Assembly: GCF_005860775.1 (NCBI RefSeq)
Contig: NZ_VCHQ01000024.1
Span: 124,001 to 188,000 of the forward strand
Direction: 5' to 3'
DNA length: 64,000 nucleotides
From: Klebsiella indica
Lineage (GTDB): Bacteria; Pseudomonadota; Gammaproteobacteria; Enterobacterales; Enterobacteriaceae
Made by a program: the position numbers and the translations under genes. Within the stretch, counting starts at the first letter, position 1; each line of letters opens with the position of its first letter. Below, piece by piece: positions 22,017-32,787 of the stretch. The notes under the pieces were generated by a model that worked only from the letters and a program-made list of their open reading frames with translations, ran no database searches and had not been told where the DNA came from.

Positions 22017-22838
22017 TTAGCTCTCCTTGACAGGGGGATGATCGGATAACCAGTTAGCTAGCTGACAGTACTGCGCCACGGAAATATTCTCTGCGCGCAT
22101 TGCCGGATCGATGCCCAGTTCGCTCAGAACCTCTATGCTGAACAGATTACCAAGGCTGTTGCGGATGGTTTTGCGCCGCTGGTTAAACGCCTCGGTCGTA
22201 ATACGGCTCAGCACGCGTACTTCTTTTACCGGATGGGGCAATGTGCGGTAAGGCACCAGACGTACGACGGCGGAATCGACTTTAGGCGGCGGCGTAAAGG
22301 CGCTCGGCGGCACTTCAAGCACCGGGATTATCTGGCAGTAATACTGCGCCATTACGCTTAACCGACCATACGCCTTACTGTTCGGCCCGGCGACCAGACG
22401 ATTGACCACCTCTTTTTGTAGCATAAAGTGCATATCGGCAATGGCATCAGTATAGCTGAACAGATGAAACATGAGCGGCGTTGAGATGTTATATGGCAGG
22501 TTGCCGAAAACGCGCAGCGGCTGGCCCAGGCTCCGGGACAGCTCGCCGAAGTTCATGGTCATGGCATCCTGCTGATAAATCGTCAGCTTTGGCCCGAGAA
22601 ACGGGTGGGTTTGCAGACGGGCGGCCAGATCGCGGTCCAGCTCGATGACGGTCAACTGGTCGAGGCGTTCGCCGACCGGCTCGGTCAGCGCGGCGAGGCC
22701 GGGGCCGATTTCAACCATTGCCTGACCTTTTTGTGGATTGATGGCCGAGACAATGCTGTCGATCACGAAGCGATCGTTGAGAAAGTTTTGCCCGAAGCGT
22801 TTACGGGCTAAGTGGCCCTGATGGACTCGATTATTCAT
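22017..22838 (-). CDS. rsmA: 16S rRNA (adenine1518/1519-N6) dimethyltransferase RsmA (KsgA)
   Basis: The 273-residue SAM-dependent enzyme dimethylates two adjacent adenines in the 3' hairpin of 16S rRNA during small-subunit maturation. Motifs: FGQNFL near residue 16, the SAM site [10 protein letters not shown] near 43, and catalytic NLPYNIS near 113. The start overlaps the pdxA stop by 4 bases. Full length; loss of this gene gives kasugamycin resistance in E. coli. Confidence 0.97.
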   Translation of the reverse strand: MNNRVHQGHLARKRFGQNFLNDRFVIDSIVSAINPQKGQAMVEIGPGLAALTEPVGERLDQLTVIELDRDLAARLQTHPFLGPKLTIYQQDAMTMNFGELSRSLGQPLRVFGNLPYNISTPLMFHLFSYTDAIADMHFMLQKEVVNRLVAGPNSKAYGRLSVMAQYYCQIIPVLEVPPSAFTPPPKVDSAVVRLVPYRTLPHPVKEVRVLSRITTEAFNQRRKTIRNSLGNLFSIEVLSELGIDPAMRAENISVAQYCQLANWLSDHPPVKES

Positions 22839-23815
22839 TGAGTATTAACAATCATTTTGATGGCGAGATTAAGCGCCGTGATAAAACTGCCGACTTCCGC
22901 TTTCCCCTGGCCCGCAAGTTCAAGCGCGGTACCGTGGTCAACGGAAGTGCGAATAAAAGGTAAACCGAGCGTAATATTCACGCCGCGGCCAAAGCCCTGG
23001 TATTTTAGCACGGGCAGGCCCTGATCGTGATACATCGCGAGTACCGCATCGGCATGGTCGAGATATTTTGCCTGAAACAGAGTATCCGCCGGTAACGGGC
23101 CGCTGAGGTTCATGCCCTTCGCGCGCATCTCTTCCAGCACCGGAATTATCGTATCGATCTCTTCCGTGCCCATATGGCCGCCTTCACCCGCATGCGGGTT
23201 CAGGCCGCAAACCAGTACGTGCGGGTCCTTGATGCCAAATTTGCTGCGCAAATCATGATCGAGGATGGTGATGATTTCGCGCAGCAGCTCGGGGGTGATC
23301 GCCTCGCTTACCGCTTTGAGCGGCAGATGGGTGGTCACCAACGCCACGCGAAGCGCTTCGGTTGCCAGCATCATGACCACTTTACTGGCCTGTGAACGCG
23401 CTTCGAAGAACTCAGTATGGCCGGTAAAGGGGATTCCCGCGTCGTTGATAATACCTTTATGCACCGGCCCGGTAATCAGCGCGGCGAATTCGCCGTTCAG
23501 GCAACCATCGCAGGCGCGAGCCAGCGTGTCGACCACATAACCGCCGTTTTTGACGTTGAGCACGCCCGGTTCAACCGGCGCATTGAGGGCGACGGGAAGC
23601 AGCGTCAGGGTACCTGCGCGTTGCGGCGTCGCCGGCTGCGTGGGTTCGTAAGGCAAAAGGGATAAAGAGAGACCGAGCAGCTTTGCTCTGTCAGACAACA
23701 GCGCGCCGTCAGCGCAAACGACCAGTTCGACCGGCCAGTCGCGCTGTGCAAGCTGCACCACGAGGTCGGGGCCAATCCCTGCGGGTTCGCCGGGAGTGAT
23801 AACAACGCGATTCAT
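22835..23815 (-). CDS. pdxA: 4-hydroxythreonine-4-phosphate dehydrogenase PdxA
   Basis: The 326-residue enzyme oxidises 4-phosphohydroxy-threonine in pyridoxal phosphate synthesis. It has the [15 protein letters not shown] start, GPVHKG near 112, and the three metal-binding histidines ([22 protein letters not shown]). Two starts are possible. ATG 23824 has GAAGG abutting it; ATG 23815 has AAGG 9 bases upstream and is preferred. E. coli PdxA has five residues before RVV; the preferred start gives two. The bases around both starts look derived from the end of an ERIC-like repeat. Confidence 0.93.
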   Translation of the reverse strand: MNRVVITPGEPAGIGPDLVVQLAQRDWPVELVVCADGALLSDRAKLLGLSLSLLPYEPTQPATPQRAGTLTLLPVALNAPVEPGVLNVKNGGYVVDTLARACDGCLNGEFAALITGPVHKGIINDAGIPFTGHTEFFEARSQASKVVMMLATEALRVALVTTHLPLKAVSEAITPELLREIITILDHDLRSKFGIKDPHVLVCGLNPHAGEGGHMGTEEIDTIIPVLEEMRAKGMNLSGPLPADTLFQAKYLDHADAVLAMYHDQGLPVLKYQGFGRGVNITLGLPFIRTSVDHGTALELAGQGKAEVGSFITALNLAIKMIVNTQ

Positions 23816-23926
23816 ACACTTCATCCTTCAGACGATCTCTTACTGGCTGCGCTTCGTCACCCCGGTCAAAGGCCGGGGCGATTCGCTTAGCCGCCTCGAT
23901 ACACCCTGAACGATGTTGTGTATGAG
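23813..23926. repeat. Diverged ERIC-like element spanning the surA-pdxA gap
   Basis: Recognisable ERIC core blocks appear in order: GGCTGCGCTTCGTCACCCCGG, a short centre with GCCGGGGCGATTCGCTTAG, then CCGCCTC and a tail ending in GTTGTGTATGAGG. The left terminal repeat (CATACACTTCATCCTTCA) overlaps the first pdxA codons. The central CCCCGG/CCGGGG pair can form a hairpin in the surA-pdxA mRNA. Confidence 0.65.
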
Positions 23927-23936
23927 GCTTATGCGA

Positions 23937-25223
23937 TTAGTTGTTCAGAATCTTAACGTAGGCGCTGGCGCGCTGTTCCTGCATCCAGGTGGCCGCTTCT
24001 TCAGAGAATTTGCGGTTCATCAGCATGCGGTAAGCGCGGTCTTTTTGCGCGGCATCGGTTTTGTCAACTTTGCGGGTATCCAGCAGCTGAATCAGGTGCC
24101 AGCCGAAAGAGGAGCGAACCGGGGCGCTGATCTGACCTTTGTTGAGATGCATCAGCGCATCGCGGAACGCCGGATCGAAGACATCCGGCGTCGCCCAGCC
24201 TAAATCACCGCCCTGGTTGGCGGAACCCGGATCTTCGGAAAACGCTTTCGCTGCCTGAGCGAAGGTGGTTTTACCGCTCTTAATGTCAGCCGCGATCTGC
24301 TCCAGCTTCTCGCGTGCCTGATCGTTGTTCATAATCGGCGACGGTTTCAGCAGAATATGGCGAGCGTGAACTTCGGTGACCGAGATGTTCTGGTTGCCGC
24401 CGCGCATATCGTTAACCTTCAGGATATGGAAGCCAACGCCGGAACGAATCGGGCCAACAATATCGCCTTTCTTCGCGGTACTCAGCGCCTGAGCAAAGAT
24501 GCCTGGCAGCTCCTGAATACGCCCCCATCCCATCTGGCCGCCTTTCAGCGCCTGCTGGTCGGCAGAATAGGTAATAGCCAGTTTGCCGAAGTCTGCGCCG
24601 TTGCGCGCCTGCTCAACCACCGAGTTTGCCTGCGCCTGCGCAGCGGCAACCTGCTCGGAAGTTGGATTTTCCGGCAGCGGGATCAGGATGTGGCTAAGGT
24701 TCAGTTCAGTGCTGGCATCGTTCTGATCGCCAATCTGTTTGGCCAGCGTTTCCACTTCCTGCGGCAGAATGGTGATGCGACGACGAACTTCATTGTTACG
24801 CACTTCCGCAATCAACATCTCTTTGCGAATTTGATTACGATAGGTGTTGTAGTTGATCCCGTCATAGGCCAGACGGCTACGCATCTGATCCATGGTCATA
24901 TTGTTTTGTTTGGCGATGTTGGCGATGGCCTGGTTGAGCTGATCGTCAGAGATCTTCACGCCCATTTTCTGGCCCATCTGCAGAATGATCTGGTCCATGA
25001 TCAGCCGTTCGAGGATCTGATGACGTAAGGTTGCGTCATCCGGCAACTGCTGCCCGGCCTGGTGGGCGTTAAGTTTTACCGATTGCATCAAACCATCGAC
25101 GTCGCTTTCCAGAACAACGCCATTATTGACGACAGCCGCTACTTTATCGATAACCTGTGGGGCAGCGAAACTGGTATTCGCGATCATGGCGATACCGAGA
25201 AGCAGCGTTTTCCAGTTCTTCAT
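23937..25223 (-). CDS. surA: Periplasmic chaperone and peptidyl-prolyl isomerase SurA
   Basis: The 428-residue chaperone escorts outer membrane proteins, including LptD, across the periplasm. A Sec signal peptide (residues 1-20, ending SFAA) is followed by the N-terminal chaperone domain ([13 protein letters not shown]), a first parvulin domain (about 172-273, [14 protein letters not shown]) and a second, active one (about 282-383, [13 protein letters not shown]). Full length. It lies 54 bases after lptD in the same direction, as in E. coli. Confidence 0.97.
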   Translation of the reverse strand: MKNWKTLLLGIAMIANTSFAAPQVIDKVAAVVNNGVVLESDVDGLMQSVKLNAHQAGQQLPDDATLRHQILERLIMDQIILQMGQKMGVKISDDQLNQAIANIAKQNNMTMDQMRSRLAYDGINYNTYRNQIRKEMLIAEVRNNEVRRRITILPQEVETLAKQIGDQNDASTELNLSHILIPLPENPTSEQVAAAQAQANSVVEQARNGADFGKLAITYSADQQALKGGQMGWGRIQELPGIFAQALSTAKKGDIVGPIRSGVGFHILKVNDMRGGNQNISVTEVHARHILLKPSPIMNNDQAREKLEQIAADIKSGKTTFAQAAKAFSEDPGSANQGGDLGWATPDVFDPAFRDALMHLNKGQISAPVRSSFGWHLIQLLDTRKVDKTDAAQKDRAYRMLMNRKFSEEAATWMQEQRASAYVKILNN

Positions 25224-25277
25224 ACTTTTTCCATTTCAATTAACCGCAATTGCGGATTACGTTGTAAACCAGCCACA

Positions 25278-27620
25278 TCACAGGGAGCTCTGGTACGGTA
25301 AAATGTTCGAACGCAGCATTTGTTGGGTGCCGAGACCGTAGTTGGAACTCAGACCACGCAGCTCAATGTTAAAGCCGAAGGTATTATCGTATTTGCTTTC
25401 GCTGCTGTCGTTATCCCAGCCGTTGATCTTGCGTTCATAGCCGACGCGGATAGCGTAACAGCAGGAGCTATACTGCACCCCTAACATCTGGTTCGCTGAT
25501 TTTCTGGTATTCGTGTCGTAGTAGTACGCGCCGACGACAGCCCAACGATCGACGATTGGCCAGCTGGCGGTGATACCTACCTGCGAAATCCCATCTTTAT
25601 ACTGCTTAGCGGTGGAATACGAAGGCAGTGTCGCCTGAATGTACTCCGGGCTTGCGTAACGGTAGTTAAGTTGTACTAAACGGTTTTCGTCGCGACGGTA
25701 TTCCACGGTTCCGTTGCCGGTTGCGACGTTATCCAGACGCGTATCGTACTGAATGCCCCCGCGTAAACCCCAGTCATCGGTGATGCGCCAGTAGGTGTCG
25801 CCAGCCCATACCAGTGAACCTCGCGTGTCGTTGTTCTCCCAGTTGATGTTGTCGTCACCGGTTCGTGCCTCGGTGAAATAGTAGATTTGACCAACGGAAA
25901 TATTAAAACGTTCAACGGCGGCGGAATCATAAACGCGCGATGTGACGCCGGTAGTCAGCTGATTGGCCGAAGCAATACGGTCGAGGCCGCTATAGGTGCG
26001 GTCGCGGAACAGGCCATTGTAGTCCGATTGCAGCAGCGTGGAGTCGTAGCTGCCGATCTTGCTCTGGTCACGATAGGGGATATACAGATACTGCACGCGC
26101 GGTTCAAGCGTCTGGGTATAGTTCTCTTGCATATCGCGCTCGAAAACCATTTTGCCATCGACTTTAAACTGCGGCATGACGCGGTTAACGGAATCTTTAT
26201 AGTCAGTCCCGTTGGCTGCGTTATAAGTATCAAGGTTGCTCTGCTGATAATGCGTTGCCAGCAGTTTTGCCTCGGTATCGAGACTTCCCCAGCCGTTAGA
26301 CAGCGGCAGATCGATGGTCGGTTCAAAGTGAACCCGGGTGGCTTCCGGCATATTGCTGTTTGAGTTAACAAAGTGCACCGCCTGGCCATAAAGATGGGTA
26401 TCAAACGGGCCGACATCGTTCTGATAATAATTGACATCCAGCTGCGGTTCGGCGGAATAGGCGTTACTTGATTCCCGGTTAAAGACCTGGAACTGCTTCG
26501 TCGACACGGTGGCGTCAAAGTTCTGATTGGCGTAGCCCGCGCTCAGTTTTTGCGTGGCGTAGCCATCGGTACTGGAACCGTATTTGGAGCTAAAATCGTT
26601 GAAGTAATCGGGATCGCTGACTTTGGTGTAGTCGGCATTCAGACGCCACACCTGGTCGATAACGCCGGAATGCTTCCAGTAGAACAACCAGCGGCGGCTG
26701 TTACCGTCGTCCGGGTGATCGTTGCGATAAATGCTATCCGATGGCAGATAATCGAACTCCAGCAGGCCGGTGCCCGCCTTGGTGAGATAGCGGAACTCGT
26801 TTTCCCACATGACGCCGCCGCGCTTGCTCATATAGTGCGGGGTCAACGTGGCATCGAAGTTAGGCGCGATATTCCAGTAGTAAGGAAGATAGAACTCCAC
26901 GCCGTTTTTGGTACTGTATTTGGCGTTCGGGATCAGGAAGCCTGAGCGGCGTTTATCGCCCACCGGCAGTTGCAGGTAAGGGCTGTAAAAAATCGGCACC
27001 GAGCCGAGTTTAAACCGCGCGTTCCAGATTTCCGCCACCTGCTCCTGGCGGTCGTGGATAACTTCGCTGCCGACGACGCTCCAGGTGTCAGACCCTGGCA
27101 GGCAGGAGGTAAAGCTGCCGTTTTCTAAAATCGTATAGCGGTTTTCACCGCGCTGCTTCATCAGGTCAGCGCTGCCGCGGCCCTGACGACCCACCATTTG
27201 GTAATCGCCCTGCCAGACGTTAGTATCTTTGGTGTTCAGATTCGACCAGGCCTTCGGCCCTTTCAGGATCACCTGATTGTCGTCATAGTGAACATGGCCG
27301 AGGGCGTCAATCGTGCGTACGGGTTGCGCCTGGCCTGCGGCTTGCTGCTGATGAAGCTGAACCTCATCGGCCTGGAGACGGCTGTTCCCCTGATTAATAT
27401 CAACGTTGCCGGTAAATACGGCATTATCAGGATAGTTGCCTTTCGCGTGATCGGCATTGATCGTCACTGGCAGGTCGTTGGGCTTCCCTTCAACCAAAGG
27501 ACGTGTATAGGCAGGGACGCCAAGCATACACTGCGTGGCGAGATCGGCAGCGAAGCCTTGTTGGCTATACAAGGCGCTGGCAATCATGGTTGCCAGTAGG
27601 CTGGGAATACGTTTTTTCAT
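25278..27620 (-). CDS. lptD: LPS-assembly outer membrane protein LptD
   Basis: The 780-residue protein forms, with LptE, the outer membrane translocon that inserts lipopolysaccharide. It has a signal peptide (1-24), the jellyroll LPS-receiving domain (about 50-190) and a large C-terminal beta barrel. The four cysteines needed for the essential disulphides are visible: Cys31 (TQCMLG), one in TSCLPGSD and the pair in YSSCCYAIR. The ATG at 27620 gives MKKRIPSLL; a nine-residue extension upstream is not used. Confidence 0.97.
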   Translation of the reverse strand: MKKRIPSLLATMIASALYSQQGFAADLATQCMLGVPAYTRPLVEGKPNDLPVTINADHAKGNYPDNAVFTGNVDINQGNSRLQADEVQLHQQQAAGQAQPVRTIDALGHVHYDDNQVILKGPKAWSNLNTKDTNVWQGDYQMVGRQGRGSADLMKQRGENRYTILENGSFTSCLPGSDTWSVVGSEVIHDRQEQVAEIWNARFKLGSVPIFYSPYLQLPVGDKRRSGFLIPNAKYSTKNGVEFYLPYYWNIAPNFDATLTPHYMSKRGGVMWENEFRYLTKAGTGLLEFDYLPSDSIYRNDHPDDGNSRRWLFYWKHSGVIDQVWRLNADYTKVSDPDYFNDFSSKYGSSTDGYATQKLSAGYANQNFDATVSTKQFQVFNRESSNAYSAEPQLDVNYYQNDVGPFDTHLYGQAVHFVNSNSNMPEATRVHFEPTIDLPLSNGWGSLDTEAKLLATHYQQSNLDTYNAANGTDYKDSVNRVMPQFKVDGKMVFERDMQENYTQTLEPRVQYLYIPYRDQSKIGSYDSTLLQSDYNGLFRDRTYSGLDRIASANQLTTGVTSRVYDSAAVERFNISVGQIYYFTEARTGDDNINWENNDTRGSLVWAGDTYWRITDDWGLRGGIQYDTRLDNVATGNGTVEYRRDENRLVQLNYRYASPEYIQATLPSYSTAKQYKDGISQVGITASWPIVDRWAVVGAYYYDTNTRKSANQMLGVQYSSCCYAIRVGYERKINGWDNDSSESKYDNTFGFNIELRGLSSNYGLGTQQMLRSNILPYQSSL

Positions 27621-27864
27621 ACGTTGTATTTGTTGTTCCGTCATCATGTAGCAGCGGCTTGCAAACGGTCAGAGCCTAACGTACTCATCTTAATCGCGCT
27701 AGTGTTAATCCGGCCCGTTTTATTCCCGAGCGTTAGGCACCGTGTAGAATGACGAGTATGATAAAGCAAATTATAGGCTATGTCCCATAATTGACCGAGG
27801 CGTCAGCGCTTTGTAATGTGCGGTCAGATATAGCTTAACTGGCGGCTGAGAGATTGGGGAGTCT

Positions 27865-28692
27865 ATGCAGTATTTGGGGAAAATAATTGGCGTTGCGGTG
27901 GCGTTGATGATGGGGGGCGGCTTCTGGGGCGTGGTGCTGGGCTTCTTAGTCGGGCATATGTTTGACCGTGCACGTAGTCGCCGTTTGAATGTGTTTGCCA
28001 ACCAGCAGGAGCGCCAGTCGCTGTTTTTTTCCACCACTTTTGAAGTGATGGGGCATCTGACCAAATCGAAAGGGCGTGTCACTGAAGCGGATATTCATGT
28101 CGCCAGTCTGATGATGGATCGGATGAATCTGCATGGCGAAGCGCGTACCGCGGCACAGCAGGCATTTCGGGTCGGAAAATCAGATGATTATCCGCTGCGC
28201 GAGAAAATGCGTCAGCTGCGTAGCGTCTGTTTTGGGCGCTTTGATTTAATTCGGATGTTTCTGGAAATTCAGTTGCAAACCGCCTTCGCCGATGGCGAGT
28301 TGCATCCGAATGAGCGTGAAGTGCTGTTTGTTATTGCCGATGAGCTGGGGATTTCCCGCGCCCAGTTCGATCAGTTCCTGCGTATGATGCAGGGCGGCGC
28401 GCAGTTTGGCGGTGAGTCGCAGCAGCAATCGTATGGCCAGCGCGGCGGCCATGCCGGTTGGCAGCAGGCGCAGCGAGGGCCAACCCTTGAAGATGCCTGT
28501 AACGTATTAGGGGTAAAGCCCACTGATGACGCCGCGACCGTTAAGCGCGCCTATCGTAAGCTGATGAACGAACACCATCCGGATAAACTGGTGGCGAAAG
28601 GCTTGCCGCCGGAGATGATGGAGATGGCCAAGCAGAAAGCGCAAGAGATCCAGAAAGCCTGGGAGCTTATTAAAGAGCAGCGCGGATTCTGA
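27865..28692 (+). CDS. djlA: Membrane-anchored DnaJ-like co-chaperone DjlA
   Basis: The 275-residue type III J protein has a single N-terminal membrane segment (about residues 6-30, Gly-rich), a TerB-like middle domain, a short Gly/Gln-rich linker (about 180-205) and a C-terminal J domain with HHPDKL near residue 237. It stimulates DnaK ATPase and in E. coli influences the Rcs capsule response. It diverges from lptD. In E. coli rluA follows; here the citrate genes are inserted between. Confidence 0.96.
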   Translation: MQYLGKIIGVAVALMMGGGFWGVVLGFLVGHMFDRARSRRLNVFANQQERQSLFFSTTFEVMGHLTKSKGRVTEADIHVASLMMDRMNLHGEARTAAQQAFRVGKSDDYPLREKMRQLRSVCFGRFDLIRMFLEIQLQTAFADGELHPNEREVLFVIADELGISRAQFDQFLRMMQGGAQFGGESQQQSYGQRGGHAGWQQAQRGPTLEDACNVLGVKPTDDAATVKRAYRKLMNEHHPDKLVAKGLPPEMMEMAKQKAQEIQKAWELIKEQRGF

Positions 28693-28725
28693 ATTACCGC
28701 CCTCTCCCCGGCGCGGGAGACGGCG

Positions 28726-29424
28726 TTACGATGTGCCGACGGCGCGGCGGTACATCCGCCGCGGATGGCCGATTTTGCCGTATAGCATTTCCACATCCAG
28801 AAAGCCGATTTCCACGCAGTGTTCCAGATAGCGTCGGGCGGTGGTTTTACTTAACCCCGCCTCATTTACCACTTCATCAACCGAAAAGCAGCGATCTTCT
28901 CTGTCGGTAAACAGGCTTTGCACCCGCGCCAGGGTTTTTTCTTCAATGCCTTTACTGCCGCTTTCGGCGCGGAAGTTTTTCGCCTGCAACTGATACAGTG
29001 AATCAACGTTCTGCTGGTCGACAATCTTCCATTCGCGCTGTTGATCGTAGAACTGCACGAACCGTTCAAGCGACTGGCTCAGACGCTTCCATGACACCGG
29101 CTTGAGGATGTAGTCGAAAGCACCGTTGCGGATTGCCAGACTGCAGGTTTCCATGTCACTGGCGGCGGTAATAAAAATCACCGAACAGTTAGCCTGGGCC
29201 AGAATGGGGTCGTTCATCAGGGTGACGCCTTTTCCGTCCGGCAGGTAGTTATCAAGCAGTAGCAGCTGCGGCGGCCTGGCGTTGAGTATCTGCCGCGCCT
29301 GGGCGAGGGATGCCGCCATTCCCGTGAGTCGCATGCGCGGGTGTTTGTGGATAAGCTCGGCGTGCAGCCGCGCCAGTTCGCTTTCATCTTCGATGATCAG
29401 TACATCGACCAGGTCATGATGCAT
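28726..29424 (-). CDS. CitB/DpiA-type response regulator
   Basis: The 232-residue regulator has a receiver domain (acidic IEDES at 11-15, phospho-acceptor Asp58 in LLLDNYLPDG, Lys108 in ILKPVS) and a C-terminal winged helix typical of CitB/DcuR (FSVDEVVNEAGLSKTTARRYLE). The start ATG at 29424 overlaps the end of the sensor gene by 11 bases; a much longer frame upstream lies within the sensor gene and is a shadow. It probably controls the divergent citW and perhaps citX. It is a second copy if citAB also follows citS outside the window; I recall such a pair as citYZ in Klebsiella, but am not certain. Confidence 0.9.
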   Translation of the reverse strand: MHHDLVDVLIIEDESELARLHAELIHKHPRMRLTGMAASLAQARQILNARPPQLLLLDNYLPDGKGVTLMNDPILAQANCSVIFITAASDMETCSLAIRNGAFDYILKPVSWKRLSQSLERFVQFYDQQREWKIVDQQNVDSLYQLQAKNFRAESGSKGIEEKTLARVQSLFTDREDRCFSVDEVVNEAGLSKTTARRYLEHCVEIGFLDVEMLYGKIGHPRRMYRRAVGTS

Positions 29425-31039
29425 AGTGCGTCTCTTGTTGCGGAAGGGCTGGCCCGTTGGCGGGAATAAACAGCGTGAAAATCGCGCCGCGCGGCGTGTT
29501 ATCGGCCACTTCAATCGTGCCGCCAGCCTGGGTGACATAGTGCTCAATAAGATAAAGACCAATACCGTGATCGCCACGGGTTTTGGTTGTGATGCCGCGT
29601 TCAAAAATGCGCTCGCGGATTTCCGGGCGAATACCGATCCCGCGGTCAGCCACCTCAATGATTAATTCCCGGGCATTAAGCTGAATCAGGATCTCGACCG
29701 CTTCGTGCGGCGGCGCAGCGCGCTGGGTGGCCTCAATGGCGTTATCCAGCAAATTACCGATGATAGAGATAAGTTCAGACTCCATCAATGACGGCAGCGG
29801 GCGGTCAATACGGCAGGCGGGGTCAAAGCTGAGTTCCACCCCTTTCTCCCGTGCGCGGGCGGCTTTACCCAATAGCAGGCCGCACAGCGTCGGGGAATGA
29901 AAACGCGATGAGATAAAGTCCAGCAGTTCCTGGGCGTGTTCCGACTGGGCCTGAATATAGCGAATCGCCTCATCATAGTGGCCCATATGCAGTAGACCGG
30001 AAAGCGTCGTCATACGGTTTAGCTGCTCGTGACGCATAATACGCAAGTTATCGACATAGCGTTTTACCTGGCTGAGCTGGGCGCTAAGGGAGTTAATTTC
30101 ATCGCGATCGCGGAAGGTAATCACCCAACCCTGTAGCGCATTTTCCAGCATGATGCGTACCCGGCTGGCGAGGACGGTAAGCTGGTTAAATCGGCACAAC
30201 TCATCGTGAGTATCGTTTTCGAGCATCTCATCGCCGGTGAAAAACGGCTGTGGGGTAATGACGCTATCGATTGATTTACCGCGCAGTTGGTGCGCGGGCT
30301 GGGTCAGCCCGAGCAGGCTGCGGGCAGCGTGGTTAATCACTTCAATGCGCCGATTATGATCGATCGCAATCACGCCTTCGTATATCGATTCCATCATTGC
30401 TTTTTGCTGGCGAACCAGCAGGCCGATTTCGCGTGGTTCCAGCGAAAAAATCTGTTTTTTGATGCTGCGGGTGAAGTACCAGGAGAATACAAACAGTGCG
30501 ATCAGCAGTATCAATGCGGCGATAAAGAGATTGAGCGCTTTTTCCAGCGTAATGCTGTCGAGATAGCTGGTGAGGTAGCCGACGGAAACAATCCCGATAA
30601 CCTGGCCTGCGTCATTGAAAACGGGCGCTTTGCTGCGCAGGGAAATCCCCAGCCCGCCTTTACGGATGGTGGTGATGCTTTTCCCCTCCAGTACGGCCTG
30701 GTTATCGCCGCCAACCAGCCGGGTGCCAACCCATTCCGGATGGACCGAATGAAACAGATGCAGGCCATGCTTGTCGCCAATCACAATAAAACTGGCGTCG
30801 CTGCGGCTGGCGATATGTTGCATAAACGGTTTGATGGCTTGAGCGTCTTCACGCGCCACCCACTGACGTAAATCCGGCATCAGGGCGATTTCTTCTGCCT
30901 GTATTTTCGCCCGGGCGCTCATTTCCTGATAAAGCTGATGGCTGGCGTCGAAATAATAATAAACGCCGAACAGTGAGAACAGCACTGAGAAAAAGGCGAC
31001 CAACGAAATGAATAACTTAAATTGAAATGAAACTTTCAT
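29414..31039 (-). CDS. CitA/DpiB-type citrate sensor histidine kinase
   Basis: The 541-residue inner membrane kinase has membrane segments at about 7-30 and 168-190 flanking a periplasmic PAS domain, a cytoplasmic PAS domain (about 205-310), and the phospho-acceptor His337 in MRHEQLNRM followed by ATPase boxes NLLDNAIEA, ADRGIGI and GDHGIGLYL. The periplasmic segment IRKGGLGISLR keeps the Arg and Lys (126, 127) that bind citrate in Klebsiella CitA, so a tricarboxylate ligand is likely. The ATG at 31039 has a weak SD. Confidence 0.9.
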   Translation of the reverse strand: MKVSFQFKLFISLVAFFSVLFSLFGVYYYFDASHQLYQEMSARAKIQAEEIALMPDLRQWVAREDAQAIKPFMQHIASRSDASFIVIGDKHGLHLFHSVHPEWVGTRLVGGDNQAVLEGKSITTIRKGGLGISLRSKAPVFNDAGQVIGIVSVGYLTSYLDSITLEKALNLFIAALILLIALFVFSWYFTRSIKKQIFSLEPREIGLLVRQQKAMMESIYEGVIAIDHNRRIEVINHAARSLLGLTQPAHQLRGKSIDSVITPQPFFTGDEMLENDTHDELCRFNQLTVLASRVRIMLENALQGWVITFRDRDEINSLSAQLSQVKRYVDNLRIMRHEQLNRMTTLSGLLHMGHYDEAIRYIQAQSEHAQELLDFISSRFHSPTLCGLLLGKAARAREKGVELSFDPACRIDRPLPSLMESELISIIGNLLDNAIEATQRAAPPHEAVEILIQLNARELIIEVADRGIGIRPEIRERIFERGITTKTRGDHGIGLYLIEHYVTQAGGTIEVADNTPRGAIFTLFIPANGPALPQQETHYAS

Positions 31040-31366
31040 AAGTATTATGCACAATATCAGAGTGGCGGCAGGCGATCATCTTTTGCAATGCCAACAGGGT
31101 TCTTGAGGGAAACTTTTGAGCGTCCACGCAGGGCAGGGGCCTGGTACCAGCATTATCCGCTGGCGGTGATTTATCAAGGTGAATTCGGCCACGGATTTAA
31201 AAACCATAAAAACCACGCCAATAAATCAGCGCGATATCACACCAATAATAAAAACCATAAAAACCATAGTGACCATAAAAACTTCGTTTTTAATCTGTTG
31301 ATCCTCACATTAAGTCTGTGCGTGGCGCTCTAATCTGCAAAGGAATAATAATCAGAGGGCTTAATC
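31040..31366. promoter_or_regulatory. Divergent sensor-kinase/citW control region with 17-base direct repeats
   Basis: A 17-base sequence, AAAAACCATAAAAACCA, occurs exactly twice (31199-31215 and 31250-31266), 51 bases apart, with a fifth ACCATAAAAAC at 31272. The ACCA units recur every 9 bases within each cluster. A similar sequence lies between citS and citC. These are the best candidates for response-regulator sites. An SD-like AGAGGGCTTAATC precedes citW. No RNA or protein gene is supported here. Confidence 0.72.
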
Positions 31367-32722
31367 ATGAGCACCACAGACAACGCATTCCCTGCAACCA
31401 TCGATCCTATTAATACGCCGAAAGCACCGCTAAAACAGCGCTGGTGGCACATTCTTGATAACTGGAAAGTCGGTATTATCCCCTTGCCGCTGTTTTTGCT
31501 GGCCGGCGGCCTGATCGCGATAGATTGTCTGGGCGGCAAGCTACCGAGCGATATTGTGGTTATGGTGGCGACACTGGCTTTTTTCGGTTTTGCCTGCGGC
31601 GAATTTGGTAAACGCCTGCCGGTGCTGGGGAAGCTCGGGGCGGCGGCCATCTGCGCGACCTTTATTCCTTCGGCGCTGGTGCATTACGGACTGCTGCCGG
31701 ATGTGGTAGTGGAATCAACCACCAAATTCTATAAATCGACCAACATTCTCTATCTCTATATTTGCTGCATTATCGTCGGCAGCATTATGAGCATGAACCG
31801 TACCACGCTGATTCAGGGTTTTTTGCGGATTTTCTTGCCGATGCTGTGTGGGGAAATCGTTGGCATGCTGGTGGGGGTCGGCGTCGGTACCGTGCTGGGT
31901 CTGGAGCCGTTTCAGGTATTCTTCTTTATTGTGTTGCCAATTATGGCCGGTGGCGTAGGGGAAGGCGCGATACCACTGTCAATTGGCTACGCCGCGCTGA
32001 TGCATATGGAACAGGGCGTTGCTTTAGGTCGGATTCTGCCGATGGTGATGCTGGGGAGTCTGACCGCGATTGTTATATCCGGCGGCTTGAATCAGTTGGG
32101 TAAACGCTTCCCGCATTTAACCGGTGAAGGGCAACTGATGCCAAACCGCCGCAACGAGATACAGGGTGAAAAGGCTGCCGAGGGCAAAATGGATGTGACG
32201 ACGCTGGCGTCCGGCGCGCTGTTGGCGGTACTGCTGTACATGCTGGGTATGCTGGGGCAGAAGATGATCGGCTTGCCAGCGCCGGTGGGAATGCTGTTCC
32301 TCGCGGTGCTGCTCAAACTGGCGAACGGCGTCTCTCCTCGTCTGCAGGAGGGGTCGCAGATGGTGTATAAGTTCTTCCGCACGGCGGTGACTTACCCGAT
32401 TCTGTTTGCTGTCGGCGTGGCGATCACCCCGTGGCAGGAGCTGGTTAACGCATTTACCGTGACCAATCTGCTGGTGATTATCAGTACCGTGTCGGCGCTG
32501 GTGGCGACGGGGTTCCTGGTAGGGAAAAAGATTGGCATGTACCCGATTGACGTGGCGATTGTCTCCTGCTGCCAGAGCGGTCAGGGCGGTACCGGCGATG
32601 TGGCGATTCTGACGTCCGGCAACCGCATGAATCTGATGCCGTTTGCCCAGATTGCCACGCGAATCGGCGGCGCGATTAATGTTTCGCTGGGATTGCTTTT
32701 TCTTAGTCATTTCCTGGCATGA
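31367..32722 (+). CDS. citW: Citrate carrier of the 2-hydroxycarboxylate transporter family (CitW-like)
   Basis: The 451-residue inner membrane protein has about 11 hydrophobic segments and both re-entrant-loop signatures of the 2HCT family: MAGGVGEGAIPLS near residue 190 and QSGQGGTGDVAIL near 410. The substrate-binding region SGNRMNLMPFAQIATRIGG follows. It is distinct from the CitS at the left edge. Pairing with citX matches Klebsiella citW, described as a citrate/acetate exchanger; a malate or mixed specificity cannot be excluded from sequence. Confidence 0.92.
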   Translation: MSTTDNAFPATIDPINTPKAPLKQRWWHILDNWKVGIIPLPLFLLAGGLIAIDCLGGKLPSDIVVMVATLAFFGFACGEFGKRLPVLGKLGAAAICATFIPSALVHYGLLPDVVVESTTKFYKSTNILYLYICCIIVGSIMSMNRTTLIQGFLRIFLPMLCGEIVGMLVGVGVGTVLGLEPFQVFFFIVLPIMAGGVGEGAIPLSIGYAALMHMEQGVALGRILPMVMLGSLTAIVISGGLNQLGKRFPHLTGEGQLMPNRRNEIQGEKAAEGKMDVTTLASGALLAVLLYMLGMLGQKMIGLPAPVGMLFLAVLLKLANGVSPRLQEGSQMVYKFFRTAVTYPILFAVGVAITPWQELVNAFTVTNLLVIISTVSALVATGFLVGKKIGMYPIDVAIVSCCQSGQGGTGDVAILTSGNRMNLMPFAQIATRIGGAINVSLGLLFLSHFLA

Positions 32723-32766
32723 TTTAACTTTTTTGTAACGATTAAGTCTGTTATTTATCGCAAAAT

Positions 32767-32787
32767 GACGCAGAAAATTTCTGCGTC
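32767..32787 (+). promoter_or_regulatory. Perfect inverted repeat in the citW-citX gap
   Basis: GACGCAGAAA and TTTCTGCGTC form a perfect 10-base repeat around one central base. It lies between citW and citX with no T run after it, so it is more likely a processing or stability hairpin, or an operator, than a terminator. Confidence 0.5.

Noticed and set aside
24357-25028. 223-residue open frame on the plus strand
   Set aside because: It lies entirely antisense to surA and resembles no family I know.
29425-29658. 78-residue N-terminal extension of the response regulator
   Set aside because: It lies in the sensor kinase gene in another frame and is not receiver-like; the ATG at 29424 gives the normal family start.
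31199-31282. Short spaced repeats resembling a tiny CRISPR array
   Set aside because: Repeats are only 17 bases, two full copies, low complexity and without cas genes. They fit operator sites.
31088-31333. Possible 81-residue protein rich in His, Asn and Lys (HKNH repeats) with a hydrophobic tail, in the sensor/citW gap
   Set aside because: The composition follows directly from the repeated ACCATAAAA DNA motif, no SD precedes the ATG, and the position is a control region. Better explained as regulatory repeats.
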